Positions 8,009 through 15,585 of a stretch of DNA of 22,487 nucleotides are shown here, piece by piece (the first letter of the stretch is position 1; every line of letters begins with the position of its first letter). The stretch is from an uncultured Eubacterium sp. Its GTDB lineage: Bacteria > Bacillota > Clostridia > Lachnospirales > Lachnospiraceae. Below the pieces are notes generated by a model, which was not told the origin of the DNA, searched no databases, and worked only from the letters and a program-made list of their open reading frames with translations. The stretch is from NCBI GenBank assembly GCA_910586225.1, contig CAJUIL010000044.1, positions 1-22,487 on the forward strand, given 5' to 3'. The translations under genes and the position numbers were made by a program.

Positions 8009-9109
8009 ATGTTCAAAATGTATTCTTTTCGAAATTACCGGATTCGCCTGTGTTTGTACGTCATAGCGATCACGGTCATCGGGATACTCGTTGTCGGAAG
8101 CGCCAGACACTCCCTGCAGGACCGTCAGGTTATGGGGATGACACTTGGACTGTGCTGTATGCTCGTGCTCTCCCTGTTTGATTATTCGTTTTTGCTAAAG
8201 CTGGTCTGGCCAATGTATCTGGTCAATATCGGATTGCTTATAGCGGTTATTCTAAAAGGGAAATCCTCTCATGGACAGAGCAGATGGCTTCTGATCGGCC
8301 CTATTCAATTTCAGCCTTCAGAGCTGTCAAAAATCGTGGTCATTTTGTTTTTTGCCGCGTTTTTTATGCGCTATCAGGAGCAGATCAGTACCTTTCGGGC
8401 ATTGGCTGTTTCAGCTGTATTGATCGCACTTCCTCTGGGGCTTGTACTGCAGTCAGATCTGTCTACAACAATAGTAACGACATTAATTTTTATTACCCTC
8501 TTGTTTGTTGCCGGAATTAGTTATAAAATAATTGGAGGGGCGGCTGCAATCTTTCTCCCGGCGTTTATTGTCGTATTATATCTGATCATGCAGCCGGATC
8601 AGGAAATTATCAAGGGTTACCAGCTCAATCGAATACTGGCGTGGCGTTATCCGCAGAAATATCCGGATCTTGCCTATCAGCAGCAGAATTCGATCATGGC
8701 GATCGGCTCCGGGCAGCTCTGGGGCAAAGGCTTAAATAACGACAACTTCGATTCTGTCAAAAACGGGAATTTTATCTCAGAGCCGCACACAGATTTTATT
8801 TTTTCCGTAGCGGGGGAGGAGCTTGGCTTTGTCGGCTCGGCGGCGATCATTATCCTATTGATGCTGATCGCGATGGAATGCATTTTTATCGCAAGAAAGG
8901 CAAAGGATCTGGCAGGGCGGCTGATCTGCTGCGGCATGGCGGCGCTGGTTGGCTTTCAGAGCTTTGTCAATATTTCAGTAACAACAGGATTACTGCCGAA
9001 TACGGGTCTTACGCTTCCGTTTGTCAGCTACGGCCTGACGTCGCTCGTAACCTTGTATATAGGAATTGGTATTGTACTAAATGTGGGCTTGCAACCGAAA
9101 AAATATTAG
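8009..9109 (+). CDS. rodA: SEDS-family peptidoglycan glycosyltransferase RodA
   Basis: RodA polymerises lipid II into glycan strands and pairs with PBP2. The 366-residue protein has about ten membrane segments. It carries the SEDS signatures PIQFQPSELSK (98-108), SEPHTDFIFSVAGEELG with the essential aspartate at D262, and PNTGLTLPFVSYG near the end. Its place after mrdA and minE favours RodA over FtsW or SpoVE, although family members are similar. The ATG at 8009 follows CGGAGG at a suitable distance. It ends 17 bases before mgsA. Confidence 0.93.
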   Translation: MFKMYSFRNYRIRLCLYVIAITVIGILVVGSARHSLQDRQVMGMTLGLCCMLVLSLFDYSFLLKLVWPMYLVNIGLLIAVILKGKSSHGQSRWLLIGPIQFQPSELSKIVVILFFAAFFMRYQEQISTFRALAVSAVLIALPLGLVLQSDLSTTIVTTLIFITLLFVAGISYKIIGGAAAIFLPAFIVVLYLIMQPDQEIIKGYQLNRILAWRYPQKYPDLAYQQQNSIMAIGSGQLWGKGLNNDNFDSVKNGNFISEPHTDFIFSVAGEELGFVGSAAIIILLMLIAMECIFIARKAKDLAGRLICCGMAALVGFQSFVNISVTTGLLPNTGLTLPFVSYGLTSLVTLYIGIGIVLNVGLQPKKY

Positions 9110-9126
9110 CGGGGGTGATATACAAA

Positions 9127-9522
9127 ATGAATATCGGATTAATCGCACACGACTCGAAGAAAAAGCTTATGCAGAATTTTTGTATCGCTTACCGGGGAAT
9201 TTTGTGTAAAAACGAACTGTTTGCAACAGGCACGACCGGAAGACTGATCGAAGAGGTGGCCAACCTTTCTATCCACAAATATCTGGCCGGACATTTAGGC
9301 GGCGCGCAGCAGCTGAGCGCACAGATTGAACAAAATGACATTGACCTTGTGATTTTTCTGCGCGACCCGATGACGCCAAAATCACATGAGCCAGACGTCA
9401 ACAACGTTGTCAAATTATGTGACACCTATAATATTCCGCTGGCGACAAATCTTGCCACGGCAGAGCTGTTAATCAAATCATTAGACAGAGGAGATCTTGA
9501 GTGGCGTGAAATGTACAGGTAA
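9127..9522 (+). CDS. mgsA: methylglyoxal synthase-like protein lacking the catalytic aspartate
   Basis: MgsA converts dihydroxyacetone phosphate to methylglyoxal and phosphate, bypassing lower glycolysis. The ATG at 9127 lies eight bases after a GGGGGTGA site and gives 131 residues, close to the B. subtilis enzyme. Family landmarks are present: AHD (7-9), the phosphate loop GTTG (35-38), FLRDP (D80), SHEPDV (H87, D90) and NIPLATN. The conserved GPxGGDQQ motif, however, reads GHLGGAQQ here. A60 therefore sits where E. coli has catalytic D71, and histidine replaces the proline. The other active-site residues are intact, so this may be an inactive or altered member. A longer reading frame starting at 8878 is only an extension inside rodA. 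Confidence 0.88.
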   Translation: MNIGLIAHDSKKKLMQNFCIAYRGILCKNELFATGTTGRLIEEVANLSIHKYLAGHLGGAQQLSAQIEQNDIDLVIFLRDPMTPKSHEPDVNNVVKLCDTYNIPLATNLATAELLIKSLDRGDLEWREMYR

Positions 9523-10525
9523 ACTACGCTGGAAAATACCGCTGCGGCTGGCGGCTCTTTCGGTCGCTAGTATGCTGCTTAGCGGATGCGGTACAAAGGA
9601 ATATGATCTGGAGCATCCTTATGATGTGTATGGTACGTCGATCCATTACATACAGCCGCAGGCTGCGGATGGAACCGAGGCCGCGCCTGAAGCATCCAGT
9701 GAAAAAACGGTTCCGTTTTTCGCACAGGAGCTATGTATCAGTGAAAAAGCATCCGCAGGCCCGCAGGAGCTTTCTGCAAATGCTGAAGGGGCAGGTGTTT
9801 TCCATTTAAAGGACGGGACAGTTACTTACGCGAAAAATTTGTATGAGAAGCTGTATCCGGCGAGTACGACAAAGATACTGACCGCGTATATCGCGTTAAA
9901 GCACGCAGACCTTTCCGAGTCTGTCACGGTCAGCGAGCAAGCTGCAAATCAGGCTGGAGATTCTTCTGTCTGTGGCTTAAAGGCAGGCGACCAGCTTACC
10001 ATGGAAGAGCTTTTATATGGTCTGCTGTTGGAAAGCGGCAACGACGCAGCGGATGCGATTGCGGAGCATATTTCCGGAAGCACGCAGAGCTTTGCCGTGC
10101 TGATGAATGAAGAGGCAGCCGCACTTGGCGCAACGCAGTCGCATTTTACGAATCCACACGGATTACATGACGAGGAGCATTATACAAGCGTCTATGATCT
10201 ATATCTGTTCTTAAACGCAGCGTTCCAATACGATGCGTTTCAAACGATCGCCCATACGGCAAAGCATACGGCTGTCTACCGCAATGCGTCCGGCGCTTCT
10301 GTAACGCAGGAATGGGAAACTACCGATAAATTTCTAACCGGGGAGGCGATAGCTCCGGACAGTGTAACCGTATTGGGCGGAAAAACAGGTACAACAAATG
10401 CGGCTGGCTACTGCCTGGCTCTATACAGCCAGAATTCGGCAGGGGAGCCAGTTATTTCCATAGTGATGAAGGCAGACAGCAGCGACGTGCTGTACACACT
10501 GATGGCAGAGCTTTTAAAGCTTTAA
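9497..10525 (+). CDS. lipoprotein D-alanyl-D-alanine carboxypeptidase (S11 family)
   Basis: This is a penicillin-binding serine peptidase that removes the terminal D-Ala from peptidoglycan stems. It shows the three catalytic motifs S123-TTK126, S180-G-N182 and K296-T-G298. The N terminus is a signal peptide ending in a lipobox (LLSGC, C31), so it should be anchored as a lipoprotein. A low-complexity linker (about 52-95) follows. At 342 residues it stops soon after the KTG region and lacks the beta-rich C-terminal domain of PBP5/DacA enzymes. The start is uncertain: TTG at 9497 is only three bases after GGAG, while GTG at 9506 is 12 after it. Both overlap the end of mgsA, which implies coupled translation. 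Confidence 0.9.
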   Translation: MSGVKCTGKLRWKIPLRLAALSVASMLLSGCGTKEYDLEHPYDVYGTSIHYIQPQAADGTEAAPEASSEKTVPFFAQELCISEKASAGPQELSANAEGAGVFHLKDGTVTYAKNLYEKLYPASTTKILTAYIALKHADLSESVTVSEQAANQAGDSSVCGLKAGDQLTMEELLYGLLLESGNDAADAIAEHISGSTQSFAVLMNEEAAALGATQSHFTNPHGLHDEEHYTSVYDLYLFLNAAFQYDAFQTIAHTAKHTAVYRNASGASVTQEWETTDKFLTGEAIAPDSVTVLGGKTGTTNAAGYCLALYSQNSAGEPVISIVMKADSSDVLYTLMAELLKL

Positions 10526-10564
10526 GCGATCCAGCATTTACAAAATCTGTTCTCTGCCATTTTT
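10502..10564 (+). terminator. possible long-loop terminator after the carboxypeptidase gene
   Basis: ATGGCAGAG (10502-10510, inside the end of the coding region) is repeated inverted and perfectly as CTCTGCCAT (10552-10560), followed directly by TTTT. The loop is 41 bases, long for an intrinsic terminator, and contains the smaller palindrome AAAGCTTT. Its place at the end of the first cluster, just before a new promoter, supports the reading. The match could be chance. Confidence 0.35.
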
Positions 10565-10575
10565 AGAATTACCAG

Positions 10576-10604
10576 TTGTATTTTAACGAAAAGTAGCTTA
10601 TAAT
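10576..10604 (+). promoter_or_regulatory. sigma-A-type promoter for the P-loop protein gene
   Basis: A perfect TATAAT (10599-10604) lies 17 bases after TTGTAT (10576-10581). Transcription would start near 10611, leaving a leader of about 40 bases before the ATG at 10654. The -35 box is weak, matching only TTG, but the spacing and -10 box are ideal. It separates this gene from the mre/min cluster. Confidence 0.6.
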
Positions 10605-10653
10605 AATGCTATCTTACGAAACGTCAGCTAATAACATGCAGGAGGAAAGAGTA

Positions 10654-11073
10654 ATGGTCGAAATTATTTGTGGCGAAAAAGGAAAAGGAAAGACAAAACA
10701 TTTGCTGGATAAAGCAAATACATCTATTAAGGACGCACAGGGAAACGTTGTATATCTGGACAAGAGCCAGAAGCATATGTACGAATTAAACAACAAGATT
10801 CGTTTAATCAATGTGACAGACTTCCCGGTATCAAATTGTGACGAGTTTTTAGGATTTATCTGCGGTATCGTATCTCAGGATCACGATCTGCAGGAAATGT
10901 ATCTGGACAGCTTCGTGACGATCGCCGGCCTTAAGGATGACCAGCTGCAGCACGCGATCGAAAAGCTGGATATCATCAGCGAAAAATATAATGTAAAATT
11001 TATTTTAAGCATTTCAAAAGATGAACACAATCTGCCGGAATGTGCAAAAGCAAAGGTGATTATATCTCTGTAA
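10654..11073 (+). CDS. small P-loop nucleotide-binding protein of unknown function
   Basis: The 139-residue product begins MVEIICGEKGKGKTK, a Walker A motif (G7-EKGKG-K13-T14) almost at the N terminus. No clear second domain follows. Alternating hydrophobic strands such as VVYLDK and VKFILSIS fit a small alpha/beta P-loop fold. Similar short clostridial proteins are often mislabelled as twitching-motility PilT, but nothing here supports a pilus role. I choose the ATG at 10654 because AGGAGG (10640-10645) lies just before it. The in-frame ATG at 10606 directly abuts the -10 box, upstream of the likely transcription start. The gene stands alone between a promoter and a hairpin. Confidence 0.8.
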   Translation: MVEIICGEKGKGKTKHLLDKANTSIKDAQGNVVYLDKSQKHMYELNNKIRLINVTDFPVSNCDEFLGFICGIVSQDHDLQEMYLDSFVTIAGLKDDQLQHAIEKLDIISEKYNVKFILSISKDEHNLPECAKAKVIISL

Positions 11074-11136
11074 TCCAGCCCTGCGCACCCTTGACAGCGG
11101 CCATACGGCCGCTGCCAGGATGAAAGGGGCTGGATT
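11072..11136. terminator. nested hairpin between convergent genes, probable bidirectional terminator
   Basis: An outer perfect inverted repeat (AATCCAGCCC at 11072-11081 and GGGCTGGATT at 11127-11136) encloses an inner GC-rich stem. The inner stem is CAGCGGCC (11095-11102), loop ATAC, GGCCGCTG (11107-11114). The element fills the space between the P-loop gene on + and the DUF378 gene on -, overlapping the stop codon of the former. No long T run follows on either side, so the terminator role is inferred from position and stability. Confidence 0.5.
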
Positions 11137-11154
11137 CTGTTCATGGTACTGCAT

Positions 11155-11367
11155 TTACGCTTGATCCATAGAGCGAATCCGTCCGTAAACGCTGAGCAGA
11201 TATAAGCCGCCGATACCGACAAATGCATAAACGATCCTAGAGAGCCATGACATATTTCCAAAGAGGAATGCTACCAGGTCGAATCTGAAAAATCCAATCA
11301 GGCCCCAGTTGATCGCACCAACGATCACGAGTGTAAGCAGCGTGTAATCTAAAAATTTAGAATTCAT
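11155..11367 (-). CDS. DUF378 family small membrane protein
   Basis: The 70-residue protein has two membrane helices (about 7-26 and 42-60). It carries the family pattern INWGLIGFFRFDLVAFLFG, as in B. subtilis YuzA and related DUF378 proteins, whose function is unknown. On the minus strand a strong AAAGGAGGT site lies eight bases before the ATG at 11367. It is convergent with the P-loop gene, divergent from the HlyD-like gene, and appears to be a single-gene transcript. Family assignment is good; no role can be proposed. Confidence 0.85.
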   Translation of the reverse strand: MNSKFLDYTLLTLVIVGAINWGLIGFFRFDLVAFLFGNMSWLSRIVYAFVGIGGLYLLSVYGRIRSMDQA

Positions 11368-11450
11368 AACAGTTACCTCCTTTTTGAATAGTATGGACTG
11401 TTTCGAAAAGATTTATACCGGAAAATAACAGAAAGAATAGGACAGGACGA

Positions 11451-12908
11451 TTGGCAGGAAGGAAGAAAAAAAGGAAAAGGAAAATTATCCGGTTTCCCGG
11501 CGGAATGCATTTAAACATCGGGGTTATCGTATTTTTATTTGTTGCCTTTTATATGGCCTATAATATTTACAGCTATCTGACGACGGTACATATTAAAGGC
11601 TACGAAGTGGAAAAGGGCACGATCGAGGTCAACACGTCCTACACCGGACTGATCCTGCGAAGTGAGACGATTGTAAATGCTGCGCAGAGCGGGAGTTTGG
11701 ATTATTATTTAAAGGAACATACAAAGGCCGCCAAGGGAACGCTTTTATGCTCAGTGGATGAAAATGGAAATGTCTCTGAAAAGCTGAACGAGGCGATTGA
11801 CTCTAATGCTGTTTTGACAAAAGACAGTATGCGCGATATTCACAGCTCGATCCGTGATTACGCAAACGGCTATTCAGACCGTGCGTTTTACGCGACTTAC
11901 ACATTTAAATCCGATCTCAGTGGCCAGCTGATGGAAGCGCTGAATCTGGAAGCACTGAATGAGATCTCCGAATATACCGAATTTGCCAAGGACAACCAGA
12001 CATTTCACCTATACCGCGCAGAGCAGCCTGGCGTAGTCGCTTATTATACCGACGGAATGGAAAATCTTACCGTCAACGATCTGACCGAAGAGCTGTTTGA
12101 CGAGTCCGCGCTTGAAAAGACAAGCCGAAAGACCGAAGGCTTTGTACAAAGCGGCCAGCCGCTTTATAAGCTGATCACCGAGGAGGATTGGCAGATCATC
12201 GTGCCGCTGGACGCCACGATGAAAAACGAGCTGCAGGACAAGGAGGTCACGCGGATCCGCTTTAAGGAGGATCAAACGACTGCCTGGGCCAACTATACGA
12301 TAGAGCGTAAAAAAGGACGGGATTATTTAATTTTAACTCTGCACAACGGCATGATACGCTATGCGGACGAGCGGTATGTGGATATTAATATTTTACTGGA
12401 CCAGCAGAGCGGGCTGAAGATCCCAAACAGCGCGATTACTACAAAAGCATTTGAACTTGTACCGAATGCTTATCTTACCACCGGCAGCGGGTCATCCGGT
12501 CAGACCGGTCTGCTCGTTGAACACCGTAAGGAAAACGGCACGTTTACTGAAGCGGAGTTCCTTCCGGTCACAACGTATTATTTGGACAAAAATGAAGATG
12601 AATCCGGCAACGAGAATCCGGATAAGGAAACATGGATGGCCTACATCTCTGAAGAAAAAATAAAACGCGGCGACCGTATTGTACGCACCGATTCCTCCGA
12701 GCGCTACGAAATACGAAATACGGCAAAGCTTCGAGGCGTTTATAATATCAACCGTGGTTACGCGGTATTCCGTCTTGTCAATGAGCTATTCAGCAATGAT
12801 AACTATACAATCGTGGAAGCCGGGACTACTTATGGGATCACGCAGTACGACCACATCGCGCTGGAAGGCGATCTGATTACGGAGGGACAGATGATTTCCA
12901 CAAATTGA
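11451..12908 (+). CDS. membrane-anchored HlyD-like adaptor protein
   Basis: The 485-residue protein has a highly basic N-terminal tail (AGRKKKRKRKIIR), one membrane segment at about 22-42 and a large extracellular part. Residues just after the helix (GYEVEKGTIEVNTSYTGLILRSETIV) resemble the start of a HlyD/biotinyl-lipoyl-like barrel. Beta-rich segments later (about 240-330) fit the membrane-fusion-protein fold. No ABC or other transporter gene is adjacent. It sits first in a division-gene cluster, so a role at the cell envelope during division is possible but unproven. The start is TTG at 11451, eight bases after a weak AGGA. The first ATG (11505) would remove the basic anchor. Confidence 0.75.
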   Translation: MAGRKKKRKRKIIRFPGGMHLNIGVIVFLFVAFYMAYNIYSYLTTVHIKGYEVEKGTIEVNTSYTGLILRSETIVNAAQSGSLDYYLKEHTKAAKGTLLCSVDENGNVSEKLNEAIDSNAVLTKDSMRDIHSSIRDYANGYSDRAFYATYTFKSDLSGQLMEALNLEALNEISEYTEFAKDNQTFHLYRAEQPGVVAYYTDGMENLTVNDLTEELFDESALEKTSRKTEGFVQSGQPLYKLITEEDWQIIVPLDATMKNELQDKEVTRIRFKEDQTTAWANYTIERKKGRDYLILTLHNGMIRYADERYVDINILLDQQSGLKIPNSAITTKAFELVPNAYLTTGSGSSGQTGLLVEHRKENGTFTEAEFLPVTTYYLDKNEDESGNENPDKETWMAYISEEKIKRGDRIVRTDSSERYEIRNTAKLRGVYNINRGYAVFRLVNELFSNDNYTIVEAGTTYGITQYDHIALEGDLITEGQMISTN

Positions 12909-12961
12909 GTGGATCTTAGACGCAGATACAAGCATACAAAATTCGTAACAGGAGAACAAAT

Positions 12962-13651
12962 ATGTTAAAGGAAAATTTAAGAAATGTTGAATCATCCATG
13001 CAGGCCGCTTGTGAGAGAAGCTCCAGAAGCCGTTCAGACGTAACGCTGATCGCGGTCAGCAAGACAAAGCCGGTAGAAATGCTGCAGGAAGCTTATGACG
13101 CAGGCGTGCGCGATTTTGGAGAAAACAAGGTACAGGAAATCTGCGATAAATACGACAAGCTGCCGCAGGATATCCGCTGGCATATGATCGGCCATCTGCA
13201 GCGCAACAAGGTTAAGTATATCATTGACAAGGTATGTATGATCCATTCGGTAGATTCTTACCGTCTGGCGGAGGAGATCAATATTCAGGCAAAAAAACAC
13301 CAGCTTGTAATGCCGATCCTGATCGAAGTAAATATTGCGGGAGAGCAGACGAAGTTCGGCGTTTCAAAAGAAGATGCTGTTTTGTTGGCGCAGGAGATTG
13401 CTCATTTAGACAGCGTAAGGGTAGAAGGGCTGATGGCAGTTGCCCCATATGTGGAAGATCCGGAGGATAACCGCAAATATTTTCGGGAAATGCGGCAATT
13501 AGCTGTTGACATTCAGGATAAAAACATAGATAATATAAATATGTATGCACTTTCCATTGGAATGACTGGGGATTATCCAACGGCCATCGAGGAAGGAGCT
13601 ACGATGGTGCGTGTTGGGACAGGCATTTTTGGTGAAAGAGCGTATCCGTGA
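12962..13651 (+). CDS. yggS: YggS-family pyridoxal phosphate homeostasis protein
   Basis: The product belongs to the alanine-racemase-barrel fold that binds pyridoxal 5'-phosphate without known catalysis and helps keep PLP levels balanced. The 229-residue length is typical. The PLP lysine is K34 in LIAVSKTKP. Other family stretches are FGENKVQE, WHMIGHLQRNK, EVNIAGEQTKFGV and the C-terminal ALSIGMTGDYPTAIEEGATMVRVGTGIFG. The equivalent gene in B. subtilis is ylmE, next to sepF, which matches this order. The ATG at 12962 follows CAGGAGAAC. Confidence 0.95.
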   Translation: MLKENLRNVESSMQAACERSSRSRSDVTLIAVSKTKPVEMLQEAYDAGVRDFGENKVQEICDKYDKLPQDIRWHMIGHLQRNKVKYIIDKVCMIHSVDSYRLAEEINIQAKKHQLVMPILIEVNIAGEQTKFGVSKEDAVLLAQEIAHLDSVRVEGLMAVAPYVEDPEDNRKYFREMRQLAVDIQDKNIDNINMYALSIGMTGDYPTAIEEGATMVRVGTGIFGERAYP

Positions 13652-13693
13652 CAGTGAACCGCTGTTGCGAGTCTGATTAAAATAGGAGAGATT

Positions 13694-14254
13694 ATGAGTT
13701 TAGTAGATTCCCTTTTGAATGTAATGCATATGAATCCAGACGACGATGAAGATTACTATGATGACTACTATGACGAGGAAGAGGAAGAAGAAGTAGCGCC
13801 AAAGCGCCGCCGCGGCCAGTCAAAGGAATCGGAGGATACTGGTTATAAAAATGCCGGAAGCTCCAACCAGCCGATCGACATTAACCGCAACCGCGAACGG
13901 GTAGCGGCAAAGCCGGCGAACAAGGTAACTCCGATGCGTCCGTCATCCAAAAAGACAACCGCTTCGGGTCTGGAGGTATGCGTCATTAAGCCAACAGCAT
14001 TTGAGGATGCCAGGGAAATTACAGAAACACTCCTGATGAATCGTCCGGTAATTTTAAATGTTGAGGGCCTGGACGTTGATATTGCACAGCGGATTATCGA
14101 TTTTTCTTCTGGTTCCTGCTTTGCGATCAGCGGCAACCTGCAGAAAATATCAAATTACATATTTATCATTACTCCCGCGAATGTGGAGATATCCGGCGAT
14201 TTTCAAAATCTGATCGATTCCTACGACCAGACGTCAATCCGTATGGAATTTTAG
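13694..14254 (+). CDS. sepF: cell division protein SepF
   Basis: SepF binds FtsZ and bends with the septal membrane, helping anchor the Z ring. The 186-residue product starts with a short amphipathic membrane-binding helix (MSLVDSLLNVMHM). An acidic stretch (about 15-33, mostly D, E and Y) and a basic, disordered linker follow. The SepF domain runs from about 93 to the end, with VCVIKPTAFEDAREI, RPVILNVEGLDVDIAQRIIDF and the glycine turn before CFAISGNLQKIS. It lies 42 bases after yggS and 12 before ylmH. Domain order and length are normal. Confidence 0.95.
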   Translation: MSLVDSLLNVMHMNPDDDEDYYDDYYDEEEEEEVAPKRRRGQSKESEDTGYKNAGSSNQPIDINRNRERVAAKPANKVTPMRPSSKKTTASGLEVCVIKPTAFEDAREITETLLMNRPVILNVEGLDVDIAQRIIDFSSGSCFAISGNLQKISNYIFIITPANVEISGDFQNLIDSYDQTSIRMEF

Positions 14255-14266
14255 AAAGGGCCAGCT

Positions 14267-15076
14267 ATGGATCAGGAAGCAGAGTATTTAAAAAAGCGTT
14301 TTATCGATCTGTCAAGACGGGCAGAGACTAAAAATATCGTAACCTTCACTAATTTTTTAAATTTGAATGAGTTAAATATTTTTCACCAGATCCGTAAGGA
14401 GCTTTACAGTTCCTCACAGACTTTCGGTGGCTATGATCATGCAGAGCGTCAGATGGTTGCTTTTATCCCTGATGCTCTTTCTTATATATGGGAATATCCG
14501 ATCAATGCCATTTGTTTTATGCCATCGCATCCAAAATTTGCAGAGCCGCTGACGCACAGGGATGTGCTGGGCGCGCTGATGAATCTTGGCATAAAGCGGG
14601 AAATGCTCGGTGATATCTTGGTGCTTTCGGACAGCATCGTTGTATTTTGCATCGAATCTGCTTCTGCTTATATCGCAGACAGCCTGAGCCGCATCCGCAA
14701 TACCGTTGTTCGCGCAGAGCAGATTCCATCTGCGGATTTTCATTACGAACCACAGTTTGTCGAGAAGGACAGCGTTGTTTCTTCGTTCCGTTTAGACACA
14801 ATTCTCGCTGATGTCTGTAAATTGCCAAGAACCGCTGCACAAAAAATAATTTCTGAAGGGAATGCCTTCATTAATTCGAAAAAAATCCAGCAAAGCGATT
14901 ACCATTGTCAGGATCAGGATATTTTATCGGTGCGCCATTTTGGAAAATTTCAGATCGAAACGACGGACGCTGTGACCAAAAAAGGACGGCTCCGGTATCA
15001 TTATAAAATTTATGCAGGAGGAATGATCGATGGAACAACAAAAGGAACAGCCAGTGGAAGTACGGGCAGGGGCTAA
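14267..15076 (+). CDS. ylmH: YlmH-type S4 RNA-binding protein with a read-through tail
   Basis: YlmH proteins carry an N-terminal domain and a C-terminal S4 RNA-binding domain. In B. subtilis YlmH has been linked to ribosome quality control on stalled large subunits. The 269-residue product has the S4 region at about 174-235 (FRLDTILADVCKLPRTAAQKII, then DILSVRHFGKF). The normal final strand appears to be KKGRLRYHYKIYA. Residues 251-269 form an unusual Gly/Thr/Ser-rich tail. They are encoded where the frame runs 47 bases into lspA. divIVA, often found next, is absent. Function is inferred from family and from its place after sepF. Confidence 0.9.
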   Translation: MDQEAEYLKKRFIDLSRRAETKNIVTFTNFLNLNELNIFHQIRKELYSSSQTFGGYDHAERQMVAFIPDALSYIWEYPINAICFMPSHPKFAEPLTHRDVLGALMNLGIKREMLGDILVLSDSIVVFCIESASAYIADSLSRIRNTVVRAEQIPSADFHYEPQFVEKDSVVSSFRLDTILADVCKLPRTAAQKIISEGNAFINSKKIQQSDYHCQDQDILSVRHFGKFQIETTDAVTKKGRLRYHYKIYAGGMIDGTTKGTASGSTGRG

Positions 15077-15563
15077 GCAGCTTGCTCGCTTTGGTATCTG
15101 CGTCGTTTTGCTTATCCTGCTGGACCAGGTGACAAAGCGGGCCGCGCAAAGCTTGCTGCAGGATGAGCCCGCTTTGTCTGTAATTCCGGGCGTGTTTGAG
15201 CTGCAATATCTCGAAAACCGAGGTTCTGCGTTTGGCTTACTGCAGGGACAGCGGGTCTTGTTTCTTGTCATGGCAGGATGTATGCTGCTTGTGGTTCCAT
15301 ATATTTACAGCAGGATTCCGCTTACCAAGCGTTTTCGGTATTTGCGTATCATTGCAATCCTTTTTTTGTCAGGCGCAGTTGGAAATGCCATTGATCGTCT
15401 GCTGCACGGGTACGTGATAGATTTCTTTTACTTTTCTTTGATCGATTTTCCGATTTTTAATGTAGCGGATATTTACGTAACGGTTTCTACGTTTTTTTTG
15501 ATTGTTTGCATCTTATTTTATTATAAGGACGAGGATTTCGCACAAATCCATCTTCGCACATAA
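15030..15563 (+). CDS. lspA: lipoprotein signal peptidase (signal peptidase II)
   Basis: LspA is the membrane aspartyl protease that cuts prolipoproteins before the lipidated cysteine. The 177-residue protein has four membrane segments. It carries the family motifs LDQVTK (31-36), ENRGSAFGLL (62-71), GNAIDR and FPIFNVADIYV, with catalytic aspartates D131 and D147. The ATG at 15030 lies eight bases after CAGGAGG. The start is inside ylmH, overlapping it by 47 bases in another frame. The lipoprotein carboxypeptidase at 9497-10525 would be one of its substrates. Confidence 0.96.
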   Translation: MEQQKEQPVEVRAGAKQLARFGICVVLLILLDQVTKRAAQSLLQDEPALSVIPGVFELQYLENRGSAFGLLQGQRVLFLVMAGCMLLVVPYIYSRIPLTKRFRYLRIIAILFLSGAVGNAIDRLLHGYVIDFFYFSLIDFPIFNVADIYVTVSTFFLIVCILFYYKDEDFAQIHLRT

Positions 15564-15585
15564 CCGCAGGAAAGGAGCGCTATCT

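Noticed and set aside
8878..9126. In-frame N-terminal extension of mgsA reaching back to 8878
   Set aside because: It lies inside rodA in another frame, and a good ribosome site precedes the ATG at 9127, where the family N terminus starts.
10606..10653. Earlier ATG for the P-loop protein
   Set aside because: It directly abuts the TATAAT at 10599-10604, upstream of the likely transcription start, and lacks a ribosome site; AGGAGG serves the ATG at 10654.
15502..15585. Longer RluD N terminus
   Set aside because: It overlaps lspA, adds residues not typical of the family and has no ribosome site comparable to the one before 15586.
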